The translations under genes were made by a program, and so were the position numbers. The notes beneath the pieces are model-generated. The model was given only the letters and a program-made list of their open reading frames with translations. It made no database searches and was not told the origin of the DNA. A stretch of 64,000 bases of DNA from Pempheris klunzingeri (taxonomy: Eukaryota; Chordata; Actinopteri; Acropomatiformes; Pempheridae): positions 10,590,001-10,654,000 of the forward strand of contig NC_092020.1 in NCBI RefSeq assembly GCF_042242105.1, written 5' to 3'. The stretch's first letter is position 1, and every line of letters starts with the position of its first letter. Below are positions 45,720 through 58,700 of this stretch, piece by piece.

Positions 45720-48700
45720 TACAAATAATACCACTACTAATAATAATAACATATAACAACATGTACACTCAGAGTGAGATGTATTATATAATACTAATAA
45801 TACCACTACCACCAACAATAACATATAACAACATGTACACTCAGAGTGAGGAGCTGTATTATATAATAATAAAAATAATAATAACAATAATGATAATCAG
45901 GTGAGTCCAGAGTCCAGGGTCCTCTCCTCTCTCGTGGAACAGTTCACGTACTGGATGAAGTTGGGCAGTGCCTTTGCCATGGTGACAGGGTTGAAGACAG
46001 AGATAGCAGTGAGTGTACTCAGGTGTAGAGTCTGTTCCCGGGCTATGGCGGAGTGGATGACGTCACACGCCGAAGTCGGGTTGGCAGAGGGAGGAATGTA
46101 AACAGTAGGTAAACAGCAGGTTTCAGAGCGATCAGCTGATCACTCGTGTAGCCAAAACAGCTACCAACGGCTACCAACGGCCACCCGGCAGAGTTAAAGT
46201 AGTACTTTCACAGCAAAAAGATGACAAGAGCTCTCTCCACCAGCATGTATTGGAGAACGACCGTCTTAAAAACATATTACAAGCAAAAAAGTAAAACAAA
46301 TAATTAAAAAGATAGTTAAAAGTAAGAAAAAATAAGAAAACGAACAGGAGCAATCGTAACAGGCCGCATGTACTTCCGCACATACGCACTAGAACGGATA
46401 TATTGGATATATGGATATATTTTGTAATGAGCGCTGTTGATATGATGTATCAACCAATTTAATTCTTATTAGATTAGATCATTAGATATTTGACTAGGGC
46501 TACTCTAACGTGTTCTTCTTGGTGTCACCTCTAGCGAACATGGAAGCCTTCAATGAGATGTTGGGAAACCACAATGTGTGTGTGCGCCATGACCCCAGGT
46601 AAACTCATACAGCAGCGTCTGCATTAGTGAGGCAGATTTACTGTCACAAGGGAACACTGACTGTTAATCTCCATAAATTATGGAGTCCTTTTAACGAACC
46701 TGAATGTCATGGAGCGGTCATGCTAACCAAATGATTATGCCAGTGCATTTCAGTGATTCGTCTTATTTGGGAGGTTCCTCAAATGTAGCTGAGAGCTGTG
46801 GTGAGGCTCCTCGCAGCATTCTCAGTGCCTGTTCATCCAATTGACTTCCCATTTGACGCAGTGTTCCCTTGGGTCCTCAGCACCCACCAGGTGTGAAGTA
46901 GATCAGATGAACAGTTGTCAAGAAAATCGAAAGACAGACAGACACTGTTTTAGTTAGATGAATCCAAATTCTGCCAGGTTTGTGTCACAGGTGCAGTGGT
47001 TTGTTTATATTTACGCTGTGCTTTGCTAAATGTGACATTGCTCCCCAGTGGCCATGTACACCCCCAGTCTGTACAAGTAGAAAAGAAACCATACGCAAAT
47101 ATGTCCAAACACCACCCAAGCATTCACTACCATGCAGCAGAAGCAGAATTACAGCTTTGGATGACACACGTTGTATAATATACATATACTACTACAATGA
47201 GAGTAATACTAATACTACTACTACTAATAATAATGTTGATGTCCAGGTTGCGTAAGGAGTCCATTGGTGGTGTTCCTCCCCATCACCACACAGTCCACTC
47301 AGGCACCGACCACAACTCCTGCCACCTCTGTGCTCAGATCCGATCTAAAAAGGGCAGGCGACAAAGCCGAACCCCCCGCTCCAAGCAACGACCTGGCGAG
47401 CAGACGGTCTTCTCTGTTGGAAGGTAACAACCCAAGGCTGACCCACTCTTACAGACTGCATGTCATAGTAGCAGAAAATCTCATTATGATATCATTATCC
47501 ATTCAGGTTCCGGGTGACACATACTGATAAGAAACTGCATGGAGGTGCTAATCCAATGGTCAGTTCAGGGGACCTGCTGGACCAATCCCAGGACAGCGAG
47601 GAGCAGAAGGAAGGCGGGTACAATCTGAGAAGCATGTTCCAGGATGTCCATCCACCTTCAGAGGGCTCCAATGGGATTACTCCAATTGCAGGGAAACGTA
47701 GGAAGAGTTTAAACATATTCGGGCTGAGACGTGGCAGCGACCCAGTTGGTCTTAAAGTAGGAGAGGGGACAGGCAGGGAGACTGGAGGTGTTAGATTCGC
47801 TATTCAGCAGCAGCCTGTAGTGCAGGAGGAAAAAAAGCTACAGGCAGAGAACATTCAAGTTGCTGAACATGATACCAAACCTGGTATTAAGCCTGAAACT
47901 GAGCCTGCAAAAAATCTAACGCCTGCTTCACCTCAGCGTGAGGCTAAGACCTCAGGTTCTGTTATTTCTTCCTCTCTCCCAAGTAAAAATCAGGCCCATG
48001 AGTCCAGCCGTGCTCATGAGGATCACTCTAAACATGGTCTTGGTCCTGAACCTCATACACACCTTCGGATCAAACCTTCCACTGGGAGTACAGCAGCTTC
48101 TGCCCCCAGCTCTCTTCCCATTCCATCTGCTGATTTGTCTGGACAGACTCTGAACACAACGGAGAAACAGGGGGATGTTGAGAATAAGGTGTTATATAAT
48201 GAAGATACATGCGATCCAGGGCCACTACAGACCTCTACACCCATTGCCCCCATGCTTGGATCCATTCCAGTTTTTACACCTGTCATTCCTACTGATCAAC
48301 CAGAATCCTATTCTAGCACAGGCTTTCCAGTTACACAAACTCCCCCCGACCCAAGCACCAGCCCAGATCTGGAACGAAATTTGGGTGCTAGCCTAGCTTT
48401 AATAAGCTTAGGTTCATCCCCTCCATCTTCGTTCCCAATCAAGACCCCATCTTCAGTCTCTTTGTTAAAAACTCCTACCTCACCCCTGCCAGTCACACCA
48501 AGCCCCAAACTAAGCTCAAGAGGTACGCCATCAGAGGCTAGAAAAACTGTCTTTTCTCCTGCCCTCACCCCAAGCCCCAAACTCCAGTCAGGCCAAGCTT
48601 TTCCCAGCCAGTCCACAATTCCATCCTTATCCTTTGGAAAAAGTCCTAGTCCATTACAAGGCCGAACTCCCTCACCTACTCTTACTGCTAGCCCCAAACC

Positions 48701-49376
48701 ACAAACCCCTTCTTCTCCAGCTGACCCAAGCTTTGGAATTTCATCTCATCTGACTTTGAAGTCAGGAAGTGTGACGTCGGTAACACCCGTGACCAAAGGG
48801 GACATGGTTTCAAGGCCATTACCTCTAACGGAACAAGAGCTAGAAGGAGCCAAAATCCCAAAGACAGAAGAAAAGACGGAAATAAAGAGGGGTGGGATTC
48901 TCAAGACAGCAAAACTATCACCATTTGAGAAAGATTCGAATGCCTCTACCCTTTTCTCTCCCACTGATCAGCTTTCCAAAGACAGACTGAACACTTTTCC
49001 TCTGTCTCCTTCCAGTCCACTGTCCCCTTCCTCACCTGTAGAGAGCAGAATAAGTAGTGTGACCATCATAAAAGCCAGCCCTGACAGCAAGCGAGAGTTT
49101 TCTATTGTCACTATGGTGGAGGAGGAAGAATCTTCTACTTCAATAACAGACCAGAAAGGAGAGACTTCTGAACATGGGGTTGAGTCAGCAGTTGGTCAGG
49201 TAGGACAGGCTTTTGTTTCAGGTGTTGAACAACCTGAAAGTCGAAGTGGAGCAACTTCAAAAGCAGAGGTTTGGCCAACAGTGAGCCAAGAAAAGGATGA
49301 TATGGTGGAGATGGAAGATATTAGGGACTGCAAAGTGATGCAGGTGGTAGAAACAAAAAGGTTGGAGGAGGAGTGA
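43253..49376 (+). CDS. rell2: RELT-like protein 2, with a long teleost-type C-terminal extension
   Basis: A single-pass membrane protein of the RELT family (no extracellular cysteine-rich domain, no signal peptide); RELT members bind the kinases OSR1/SPAK. Exons: 43253-43472 (UTR from 43239), 45319-45381, 46535-46598, 47247-47423, 47507-49376. Total 2394 bases, 797 aa. A short N-terminus precedes one membrane helix (about residues 17-37), then the family signature LKKKGYHCRT. A poly-Glu run (GAG repeat) follows, then DTVEQILKCIIENEANMEAFNEML, PPHHHTVHSG and VFSVGRFRVTHTDK. RFRV at 175-178 is the kinase-docking motif, and a second match, RFAI, lies at 271-274. Human RELL2 is 303 aa; this protein continues for about 500 Ser/Thr-Pro-rich residues encoded in one exon. 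Genomic position next to fchsd1 supports rell2 over rell1. Confidence 0.88.
43473..45318 (+). other. rell2 intron 2, no recognised feature
   Basis: No coding exon or mobile element that I can name. ORFs here are short and lack family features. Confidence 0.5.
45590..45900. repeat. AAT-rich microsatellite with a duplicated 72-bp unit (rell2 intron)
   Basis: After a repeat-like AATCCCCAGGGGGAAGTTGC block there is an (AAT)n tract (about 45680-45720). Two copies of a segment with ACATGTACACTCAGAGTGAG follow, spaced 72 bases apart (45759 and 45831). Confidence 0.7.
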
Positions 49377-51120
49377 GAAAAGGTGATGAACATTTAGCTG
49401 AAGCAGGACTGAGAGGTCTCATATTGAGATGGTGGAGAGTTCAAACTGTTCTCTGATAGTGAAGAGTGGCACCACTCAGCAGAGTATAGGAAAGGAAATG
49501 TAGTAATAATAGAATTAAGTAATTATAAATACCCCTTTGATCATTTAACTACACAGGTGAATATGTTACAGTGGGACTGGACTGGCTGGTTAACTGACTA
49601 GCCTGGTATTGACATTTAGAAAATTATCAGATATTTCAACTGCTAGATTAAAGGATCGTACAATGGATGTTATGCTTTTACAGCCACTGGCTTCCATTTA
49701 TTTCTGTATAATAAGTATAGTATAATAAGAGTCTACAGCTATACTAGTGACTCTCTGAGGCTGTAATTTGGCACAGCAGTGCATAGAACACTCAATCAGT
49801 AAGCTAACATGCTAATATTAACCATTATGTCAGCTGTTTGGTCATAAACCAAAGTATAATATATAGTACCGCACTGACATTTCCATCCCCACAGCCCCAC
49901 TACAATACAGCCAAAAATCTATTACTGGACTTGAGGTTAATTGTCTTGTATTACACATCTGAAGAAAATTTCAAGATCTTCATACCATACAGAAATGAAT
50001 GGAAACAAATGGCTGCGTGTAAAAACATCCCTAAATCTAAGGCTAAGAGTGTTCATGATCTGTAGTTAAGAAGGTAAACTTGCCCAGTCCATACTTCAGT
50101 GAATGTATGGTTTCCAGTGCATCGCATGATGAAAAAATACCCAGATGTTACATCCATCTGCCCCTCCGTTTTCCTTGTTTTCAGTTGGTATTTTCCTACA
50201 TTTATCAAAAGAACACACATTGGTCGATAAACAATACAGATAACTGAACTTTCGCCTTACTTATAGATAATTGTACATGATACATAAAATGAGCAATATC
50301 ATTTTCATTTGACTTTTTGACTGTTTTACATGTGACTGACTGACCACTTGGCTGGCTGATCGATTAGTTAACGTCTACATGTTGAACTGACTCGCTAAGG
50401 GACTGATTAACCAGTCTTTAACCGGAGATGTGTGTGGGAATTTAACTGATCTGGCCATTGTTGTGATTTATCGATGTATAAAGGTGCTAAAGGCTGGCAA
50501 ACTCTTATCTGATCTGACCGATTCCCCTGATTGTGAGTCAAGATTAGCAGCACAAGCACAGAGGAGCAACAGTCGCTCTGTGGCAGCCCGGCCAATGGAG
50601 ATGTATCAGTTTAGTGAATCTCTAACTTCTGTTATACTGTGCTGGCCTATGGCAAGTACAGGTGTCTTTTAATTCAAAATTTACCACATTTTTTTCCAAC
50701 TTTGCTTCCTTTTATAACTCAATGAAGATCCTCACCATGAGAGTATAACCCTTATGAATGTTCACTGTGCCCCCCCCCCACAGATCCACCTCTCCCTGCA
50801 CAGGTTCCCTGTTAGTGGTAGTGAAGCAGTAAGAGTTTGATCCCTCACTGCAGTCATTGATGTCACCAGACACGTTAGTCACACCATGATGAGAGTGCAG
50901 TAGTAAGCTCTGTACTCGGGCTCGTCCACTGGTTAATATATTACTCTTTCCTGTATACCAGTCACTCCAGTCCCACACCTTGTCATTTTAGTTTTCTGGA
51001 GTTGTAATATTAATACATACTTAGTAAAGCGCTGGCTTGTCTTGTTATTCATTAAACTTCTTTCTGCTCATGCAATCACCAATTCAATGTAAATTGAATA
51101 CTTACCAGAAAAACAAAACA
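49377..51120 (+). other. rell2 3' UTR and intergenic DNA
   Basis: A candidate poly(A) signal, ATTAAA, is at 49647-49652, about 270 bases after the stop. Beyond it I see no exon-like sequence until the small ORF at 51121. A C-run lies at about 50770-50780. Confidence 0.45.
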
Positions 51121-51288
51121 ATGACAACCGACAGCTATGATACCAAGTACAGCCGCGGACTGTGTGTCGATGAGTCTATCATGAAGCAGTACCTGCCAAG
51201 GCATGACAGTGTGGGAGTGCCCTATGTGAAAAAACTCTGGGACTACAGAGACATGACACTTCCACAGAATAACCTCTTCACCTCTTAA
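51121..51288 (+). CDS. Small uncharacterised ORF (55 aa), single exon or terminal exon
   Basis: The ATG has a favourable AAACAATGA context. The product is hydrophilic with an aromatic-rich end: CVDESIMKQYLPRHDSVGVP, then YVKKLWDYRDMTLPQNNLF and a short tail. The composition looks like a real protein and not repeat or random translation. The pattern Pro-Tyr-Val...Trp-Asp-Tyr-Arg-Asp...Leu-Pro-Gln-Asn-Asn is vaguely like short microtubule-inner or sperm proteins, but I do not recognise the family with confidence. The frame is open upstream to 51037. A possible acceptor (CTTACCAG, ending about 51109) means it could be the last exon of a slightly longer gene. No function is assigned. Confidence 0.4.
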   Translation: MTTDSYDTKYSRGLCVDESIMKQYLPRHDSVGVPYVKKLWDYRDMTLPQNNLFTS

Positions 51289-54200
51289 AGCTGTGAAACT
51301 TAGAAATGATGTATTTTAAAGTATGATGTGTGTTTTGAACTATTATGGAGTGTTTTAACATGTAGAGCTTCCACATCAGAAAAAAGACAGGTGATTGTAC
51401 TTTGGTGACTATAGTAGAACTCTTTATTCATATGTGTGTTTTGTTCCCCCTGCTTTGATTATACAGTAGAACTCACTACGTTATGACACAACATTAGTGA
51501 CTGTCACACCTGCAAAGCTATTAGATCCTGAAGGAATTTAAAAACTCTACTACTTCCAATTGGAGGTTATATATAGAATGTCTTCACCTGGTGGACCTTT
51601 ACTGTCCAGTATGTCTCTGTACTCTCTCATTACAAAACTACTACAAAAGCAAGGCCAGTGTGTACATTGCAACAACAATCAAATCAGGAACATTTGATTT
51701 TCACAACCTTGGTTTAATTGTTGTATTTAGAATGACATTTTATTCACTGAAACAATGATGCCATCAGCCAACAAAATCTGCTTCCACAAGGCTTTGGCTG
51801 TGTTTACAGCCTGTACGATCGTCTTACACCTCATTTAGATGATAAAAGCATATCTGAACACTTAGGAATAGTGGCTAAAATTACAAAAAGAGGATCCGAA
51901 ACAAAAGTCTTGATAGATAAAGAAAAAACAGCCTTATCAATACAATATCAGGAGAATTAAGGACCAAAAAACAAATTATAGCATTTATCTTATCTTATCT
52001 TGTATCTAGCTATTGTGAGCAAGTGGGTGAAGATTGCGGCTAAAGAATTAAGAACTTGATCAACAAAAAGTCCAAAAGAAGCACACATCAGAGAAAGAAA
52101 GGAGGATAACTTAAGTAGTGTATGTTCTTATAGGAAGGCAAGACATGCAATAAAGGTTTCACAAAATCAAGAATAAAGCAAGAAATTCAGGAGAAAAAAA
52201 AAGTAGATTTAATGTACTCAATCTAATCAGATGGCGTGTTGTCATGCTTTTTTTCAGAATACAATGACTTTGTTCTCATAATATCATCACTACAACTTTG
52301 ATCTCAAGATAGTCTTCGCTTTTTTCATCAAATTAGAAATGATGAATACTTCTGCTTTTTCTCATGAGAATGACTTGAAATTATGACATTTCCCTCAGAA
52401 CAGTACAACCTTAGATATTTCCTTAAATATAAGTTCGTCCTCAAAATCTCAGTAGTTCAGCAGAGGGACACTGTTGCATCCTGCACATGTAAACTCAGTG
52501 GTTGGCCGTGCAGACAGCTTTGGTTTTATGTGCTCAGGGTTTGAGATGTCTGCCTCTGACTGTTTAACAGTGTGTTTAATAGTGGGGAAGAATGGAATTA
52601 CCTCAGCAAACAAAATGAGGGGTAAGAGAGGTGATATGTCCTTTTGTATTTTAATTTATATCATTTGAGTGAACTGAACCTTTGAGAATTGTGTTTGTGC
52701 AGCGACTTTCAGCTGTCCCTCTTGTTAGTCACAAGGAGCACTGCTGTGACATTAGACCCTAGAAGGGAGTCTGTCTTTGTTAAGATCTCTATATGCTGGC
52801 GTCAGTCCCAGTAAAGATGGGAGCACGTGGCCCCGAGGATTCCTTCTGCTCAGAGCAGCGGGAGGTTTACCAGACCAGTTCAAAGGTTGCAGGTCAGAGG
52901 TCATTTCCTGATCTGGATGGGAAACCAGCCAGGAGGCCTGCAGTCTGCTGCCCTCATGTTTTTATTTCAGCAATCCTCTATTTGGCTATTTTCCTTTCTC
53001 TCAGTCCGACATGAGGACAAAATGTCTTCTTTGTACAGACTTTTACAACCTGTTAATGTTCTTGTGTCTCAAAGTCTTGTCATAATAGAACGGGCGTCTC
53101 CCTCTGCTGGTCACAGCTTCACACCTTTAAATAGCATTTCCATCACCCGTCTTCACCACCACAGTAAACATGCTCCCAACCTCCCCTCTTATCATCAGCA
53201 CATTTATTCTATCAACAACCAGCTGTTGTGATATTTACAACACAATGCTCATGTGTTAGCATGCTGAAAAGTCATACACGATAATCTTGTAAATTACACT
53301 GCTAAAATAAGTATAAAGAGGACCATGTTTGTTTGTTTTTATATATCTTAAGCCATTTTAGAACTATGACTATTGCCTAACTGTATCATATATGTATGCT
53401 GCAAATATAGAATCATGTGGAAAAAGAGATGTCTTAATGGTGCAGCTATCAGTAGCCATACTATCCAACACAGATCTACGTCAATCTGTGACAATCTGTG
53501 TAAAAACTACATTTGCATTGACTGTCTCCAAATTGATTTTCACAGCTGAGGTCAGAGGTGATGTGTGCCTTGTCAGCTACATGCAGCACGGAGCAGCTAT
53601 CCAGTCCAAGCAATGAGGGTGTAAATGTTAACCCAAAGTGGTGGCTCCACTGCAAAACATCCATCACAACGGGCCATCCAGAGTCATTTTAGTCTTGAAA
53701 GCATAGTTTCTTCCCTTCTCTGCAACTTTCTGGTGTATATGTAGAATGTTCTACTGTGGGCAAGAAATTGTGTCCTTTAAGGGGAATTGGTGCCCTGTAG
53801 TCAGGAGATGTTATTTTAACTGAATATATTTGAAAGTAATTCAGAGGTTCACTTAGTTACAAAGCAGATAAGCTGAAGCAACATTTATCAGCTGAATGCC
53901 ATATGCAGAGTATTTTTATTAAGTAAAAGAAATGATGACCCACTGTTTCATTCACACTGCAGGATTGGTGTGCTGTCAGGCCTCAGGCACGACAACTGTC
54001 TCTTTACACACCAGCAACAGTATGAATGTATGAATATTAGTAAGGACAAATCCAGTTCAGCTGAGAGACACACAGCAACGCCACGATGAAAATACATGAT
54101 GTTTGGTTTTTTTGACAATGGGGCCAATAACAAATACATTTGGGTCAACTTGCAACATATATGCACCATGTTGCTGCCTTTTATCGTAGAGAAAATAATG

Positions 54201-55202
54201 TATTATAAATGCAGCACATTTGCAGAAACAACACCAAGAAGTACCACTGACGGCTGCAAAAGCTCAAAGCCTCTGAACTCATAATTCTCCGTAATCACTA
54301 TCAATCCTCAGATTTGATCAAACACTTTGACCAGATCATGTGTGAAGTGTCACCCTGTCTAGCGGGGCCTGGACTGTGTGTGCAGCATAACACACATGCT
54401 GATGATGTGAGGCACTTCTGAATATGCAGATGTATCATGATTTACTCGAATGAAATAAAATATCAGAGCTGTGCTCTCCAGAGCTGTGTGGGCGTGTGTT
54501 TTGTCTCGGTTCACCTTGAAGACATCACAACAGTGACATCAGCCGATGATCCATGAAGCACAGAGCAGTGTATCACACAGACGTGTTTATGCTGAACTAT
54601 GAACCTCCCCAATGACATTAACGGAACTAAATCCAGACTAATAAGATACTGTATAAACGAAAAGGGAAATTCAAAATGAAGTGAGTCCTCTCACATAACA
54701 ATTTGACTTAAATGCTAAATAATAATAATAATAATGTCTCTGTAGAGGAGCATAAATAAAGAGCTCATCCTTGGATGTAACTGTAGAGTCCTGTGTTGTA
54801 ACTGTGCAGCCCAGTGTTAGCTGGTCTAGCACTTTTACAGCTGAACGACCTGCAGAACTCCACACGGTGTGGCAGCACCTTTAAAACAGTGAAACTATTA
54901 TGGTGCACCCTGGTGTATTCTGCATGTTCTCTTTAAAGGGCTCTTTACTAGTCTTTGAATATTCCTTCATGTAGTGTTCTGGCTTCACTGGAAGCCACAG
55001 AATGTAAAGACACCTTTACAAAGAAGTATTTGTAGTTTCTCTTTTCAGTTAGAACTGCAGTAGTCCACAGTGTGTAAGGATCTGAGCTGTGCTGTCCGTC
55101 ACCTAACCTGCCACACAAACCCCTCTCTAATGAGGCGTATCCTAACACTAACACAGTAAGAGCTAAGTAGCCCGTTGAGCTAAAGCTACGCACCACACGA
55201 TT
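51289..55202. other. Intergenic region between the small ORF and fchsd1
   Basis: AT-rich, with no ORF that resembles a known protein. AATAAA signals at about 52150 and 52173 could serve the upstream plus-strand transcripts. Nothing else recognised. Confidence 0.5.
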
Positions 55203-55460
55203 GGTAAATGGTCTGTATTTGTATAGTTATTTCAACTACTCAAAGCACTTTACATCACATCCTCATTCACACATCATTCATACAGGAGGAATGTAATTTT
55301 GGAGGAGACTATTCTTTCATACTCATTCACACACTGAAGTTGCTTCAGGAGCAAGTTGGGGTTCAGTGTCTTGCCCAAGGACACTTCAACATGTTGGGGA
55401 TCGAACCCCCGACCTTCTGATTGAGGGATGACCCACTCTACCACTGATCCACAGCCGCCC
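55203..55460. repeat. Interspersed repeat family C (SINE-like), copy 3
   Basis: The fullest copy of the family seen at 14275-14475 and 22905-23105. It runs from GGTAAATGGTCTGTATTTG through ACATCCTCATTCACACATC and TTGGGGTTCAGTGTCTTGCC to GGGGATCGAACCCCC and CCACAGCCGCCC. A short fragment also lies at about 3785-3890. Confidence 0.7.
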
Positions 55461-55627
55461 ACAAATTGTATTGTAAATATTCGTTAATTTTTCCCAATTA
55501 GGAACATGTGTAGGAAATGACTTTGAATGTTAACATCCTGTGGCTCCACTGAATGTTGGTGTTCTTGTCTGTCTAAGCAGCTACTAAGGAGGTAGGAGGA
55601 AGAGGAGACACACGACTGACACTGTTG

Positions 55628-55633
55628 TTTAAT
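55628..55633 (-). terminator. Polyadenylation signal ATTAAA, fchsd1
   Basis: ATTAAA on the minus strand about 70 bases after the fchsd1 stop codon. Confidence 0.4.
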
Positions 55634-55702
55634 ATTACAAGAAAGGGCGCAAAGCCTGTGTTCCTCTGCTCCTAACAAGCCTGACAGTGACTCCGGTCTG
55701 TC

Positions 55703-58700
55703 TCAAGGCTGAGGTGAAGGCTTCTGTGTTGGGGGAGGAGGAGGTGCTCGACACTAGAACAGTACAGGAAAGGAGAGAGATGTGTTGATTATCGTATCTC
55801 TACAATTATAATTAGCACTCACCAATTCTCATGTATTGTTTAGGGCATGCTGTCATGTCCACAGATATACTCAGTAAGAAGAAATACAGGGAACGGCACA
55901 TACTGGTCTTAGTCGAGTGCTGGACAGATCTGGAGAATTCTGGCTGCTGCCTCCGGTCTCTGATGGGACAACAGACACATACGGCCAGGACCACCTTAAC
56001 TGACACGTTTCATGGAAGTAAAACTGACATTTGAATGCGAGCAGACAGACAAAGGACAGTTCTGCTTTTGCTGGAGTACAGTTTGGCACCACTCACCCAC
56101 TGTGCCGTCGAAGAGTCGTGGAGGAAAGATCTGCTCTTTGTCCTCCACACAGCTGGAGGGGGTAGCACTACGTGAAGCGCTACAGCCAGGGTTCGAAGGG
56201 ATTGGGATGGGGGGAGAGAAGGGAGGCATAGTTGGGGTGGCAAGGGGCTGGAGAAAAAAAAAAATATCAGAAGAGCAACGAAGTCAGTTAGGCAAGAAAT
56301 AGACAAGTTAGAGTTACGTAAATATCTGTAACATCGGTGTGTAGAAAAGTTAGGATCGATAGTCTCACCTCCTCCTCATCCTCCTCCCCTTCATCATGGA
56401 CAAGCTCTACCACCAACGATGGGAAGACACCGATGCGTCCGTTGAGCTCGCCCTCCCAGAACCCGTCATCCACCCGCACAACCAACCGTTCAGCGACAGA
56501 ACACACATAACAGTCATAACAGAGAACAGGTAGGAGTCAGAAGATCCATCTATTCCTTCCACAAAATAATCTATTCAAGCTCCACTTACTACCATTTTTC
56601 AGAGCTTTCAAACACATCTCGTGGCTTTCATCAACAACTGGTTGTTTAAGTGGTAATACTCCTGTCTCATGCTGACGACTACAACAACTGAAAAAGCTGA
56701 CGAGTAGATCTTCACTTGGTTGTCTTGTCAAACTGTTGCCGAGGCCAAGAATGAGTTTGAGTTCACAGCGGTAAAGTTTAGCTCCAGAGAGGTGAAGTGA
56801 AGTTCCAGCTCTGTAAGAACATGGATGAAGCTTTGGATCAGAGACTCAACTGATCTCAGCAGTATGTTGTGTGGAATGCTTCGTGTTTTTAGATTAAGGC
56901 AGTACGTTCTCAGAGAAACATTCTCATGTCGTTGTTGTTGTTTCTAAACCTGGCTCCTCTCTGTCCACATCCTGGTGTGTGAGTGACTGGTAGGTAGTAA
57001 AAGTGTTGGAACTGGTCCAGTAGATCACCTCAGCCAGCAGCCACCAAAAGGGCTGCAATGGCTGCAACGTGATCCTTTGGGACAACTGCACCTGATCACA
57101 GTAGGTCCACTAAAAGAGCTTGTTTGATCCACTATTCTAAGTGTGTGACAGCATTATGGAATGTCACGCAAAGTCCCAGAATTCACCTCTAATGTTTCTG
57201 TGTTTAACTGTTTTAACCCATTAGTATATTGGGGTACAGAGGTCAGTCCATGGGCAGACATGTCTGTAATAACAGCAGGGCAGAGAGGACTGAAAGGAGA
57301 CAGCAGAGAGCTGCAAAATGACTTGAAGTGTTAGTGAGTCATGGTGACAGTGAAGCACAAGCAGTGCTTGTATATTGTCATGGCTGCTGTGGTCTTTGAA
57401 ATCGTTGTTCTGCTTTGTTAAAATCAAGCTGGTTTAAACTTCCAAAAGCAACTGCTGTAGGGGCCAGTCACAAGCAGGTGAAGCCCAGATGTCACCCATC
57501 AGAATGATGCTAGCAGAATGAACATTAGCACGTTCCATCAACGTGGAGATTTTGAAAACTCGGAGCTTGCACAAACCAATGGGTCACAGTGGCTACTTCT
57601 ATTTCTCATATACAAGACATCATTTCCCCGAGGCTTCAGCCACTAAAGCGGTACACATCACACACACACCTCTCTGTGTCGACAGTGTATCAGGTGAATC
57701 AGCGCCCCCTCCTGGAAGGAGAGCTCCTCTGCACTCTGGGCCTGGTAGGAGTACAGAGCTCTGGCTACACCTGGCACACACATCAGTGCCTCAGTGTCAG
57801 TCATTTATGCCTCCATGTGACTGCTTCAAACACAATATAGTAGGTGAGTAGTGATGCATTCAGTGAATAACACAACACACACACACACACACACAGCTGA
57901 CCTCTGCTCTCTGCCTTCTCCTTTTTCCCAGTGGATGAGGTGGAGCTGAAAGAACTGTCCAGCTGAGTGGGGTCCTCTGGTAGACTCAGGAACTGCACAT
58001 AACGCTCAGGAACATACCCCACCTGACCACATGAGTTACACACCTGGACAGGAAGATGAACAGGTGCACACAGATGCAGATGAGACACTTGGCGACATGT
58101 ATGGTACAGGATTTTATCCTGATATGTTGACAACCAGCAGAGCAGCTGTCACCTTCAGCCAGTCCTCCATGTCTCCATCCTCAACCACTTGAAGCTCCTC
58201 TCCTTCCATGATTGACAGCTCATCTGACTGGCTGGCCTGCAGGAAGTAGCATGCTTTAGTCATTTTGATTAATTCTCCAGTGAAATGAAATGAACATCAT
58301 TTCATGAACACCGACTGCAGTGCTACTGTACGTACATAGGATACAACCCACTGCCCAAGTGTGAGCCCTGTGTGGGGTGAGCACATGCTCCTACAGCATC
58401 AGGTACACATAATATCTCCTTAGACAGATCAAACTACCAGGCAGGATTCCAGATGCTTATTTCAACGTCTTCCTCTTCCTCCATGTTGCTCTGTCAGGGT
58501 ATAACATGGGGTTTCTCAACATTTTCTGTCCTGTGGCTTCACTTAACTTCCTAAAATTGCTAGTTATGACCAAAGTTATCGGCCAGGTGTTGAGAAATGT
58601 GTGGTTCTGTTTAAACCCATGAATGGAGGTTTTAAAGGGAATATTCTGTTGTTTTTAAACATGAGTACAGAAGTACAGAAGGTTTGCTGCAGAAGAAAAA

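Noticed and set aside
45483-46389. Leu- and Ile-rich ORFs on both strands
   Set aside because: They derive from the (AAT)n microsatellite and its duplicated unit inside a rell2 intron.
52793-53231. Two overlapping plus-strand ORFs (73 and 134 aa)
   Set aside because: No recognisable domain, biased composition, and overlapping frames of similar quality. Likely chance ORFs in intergenic DNA.
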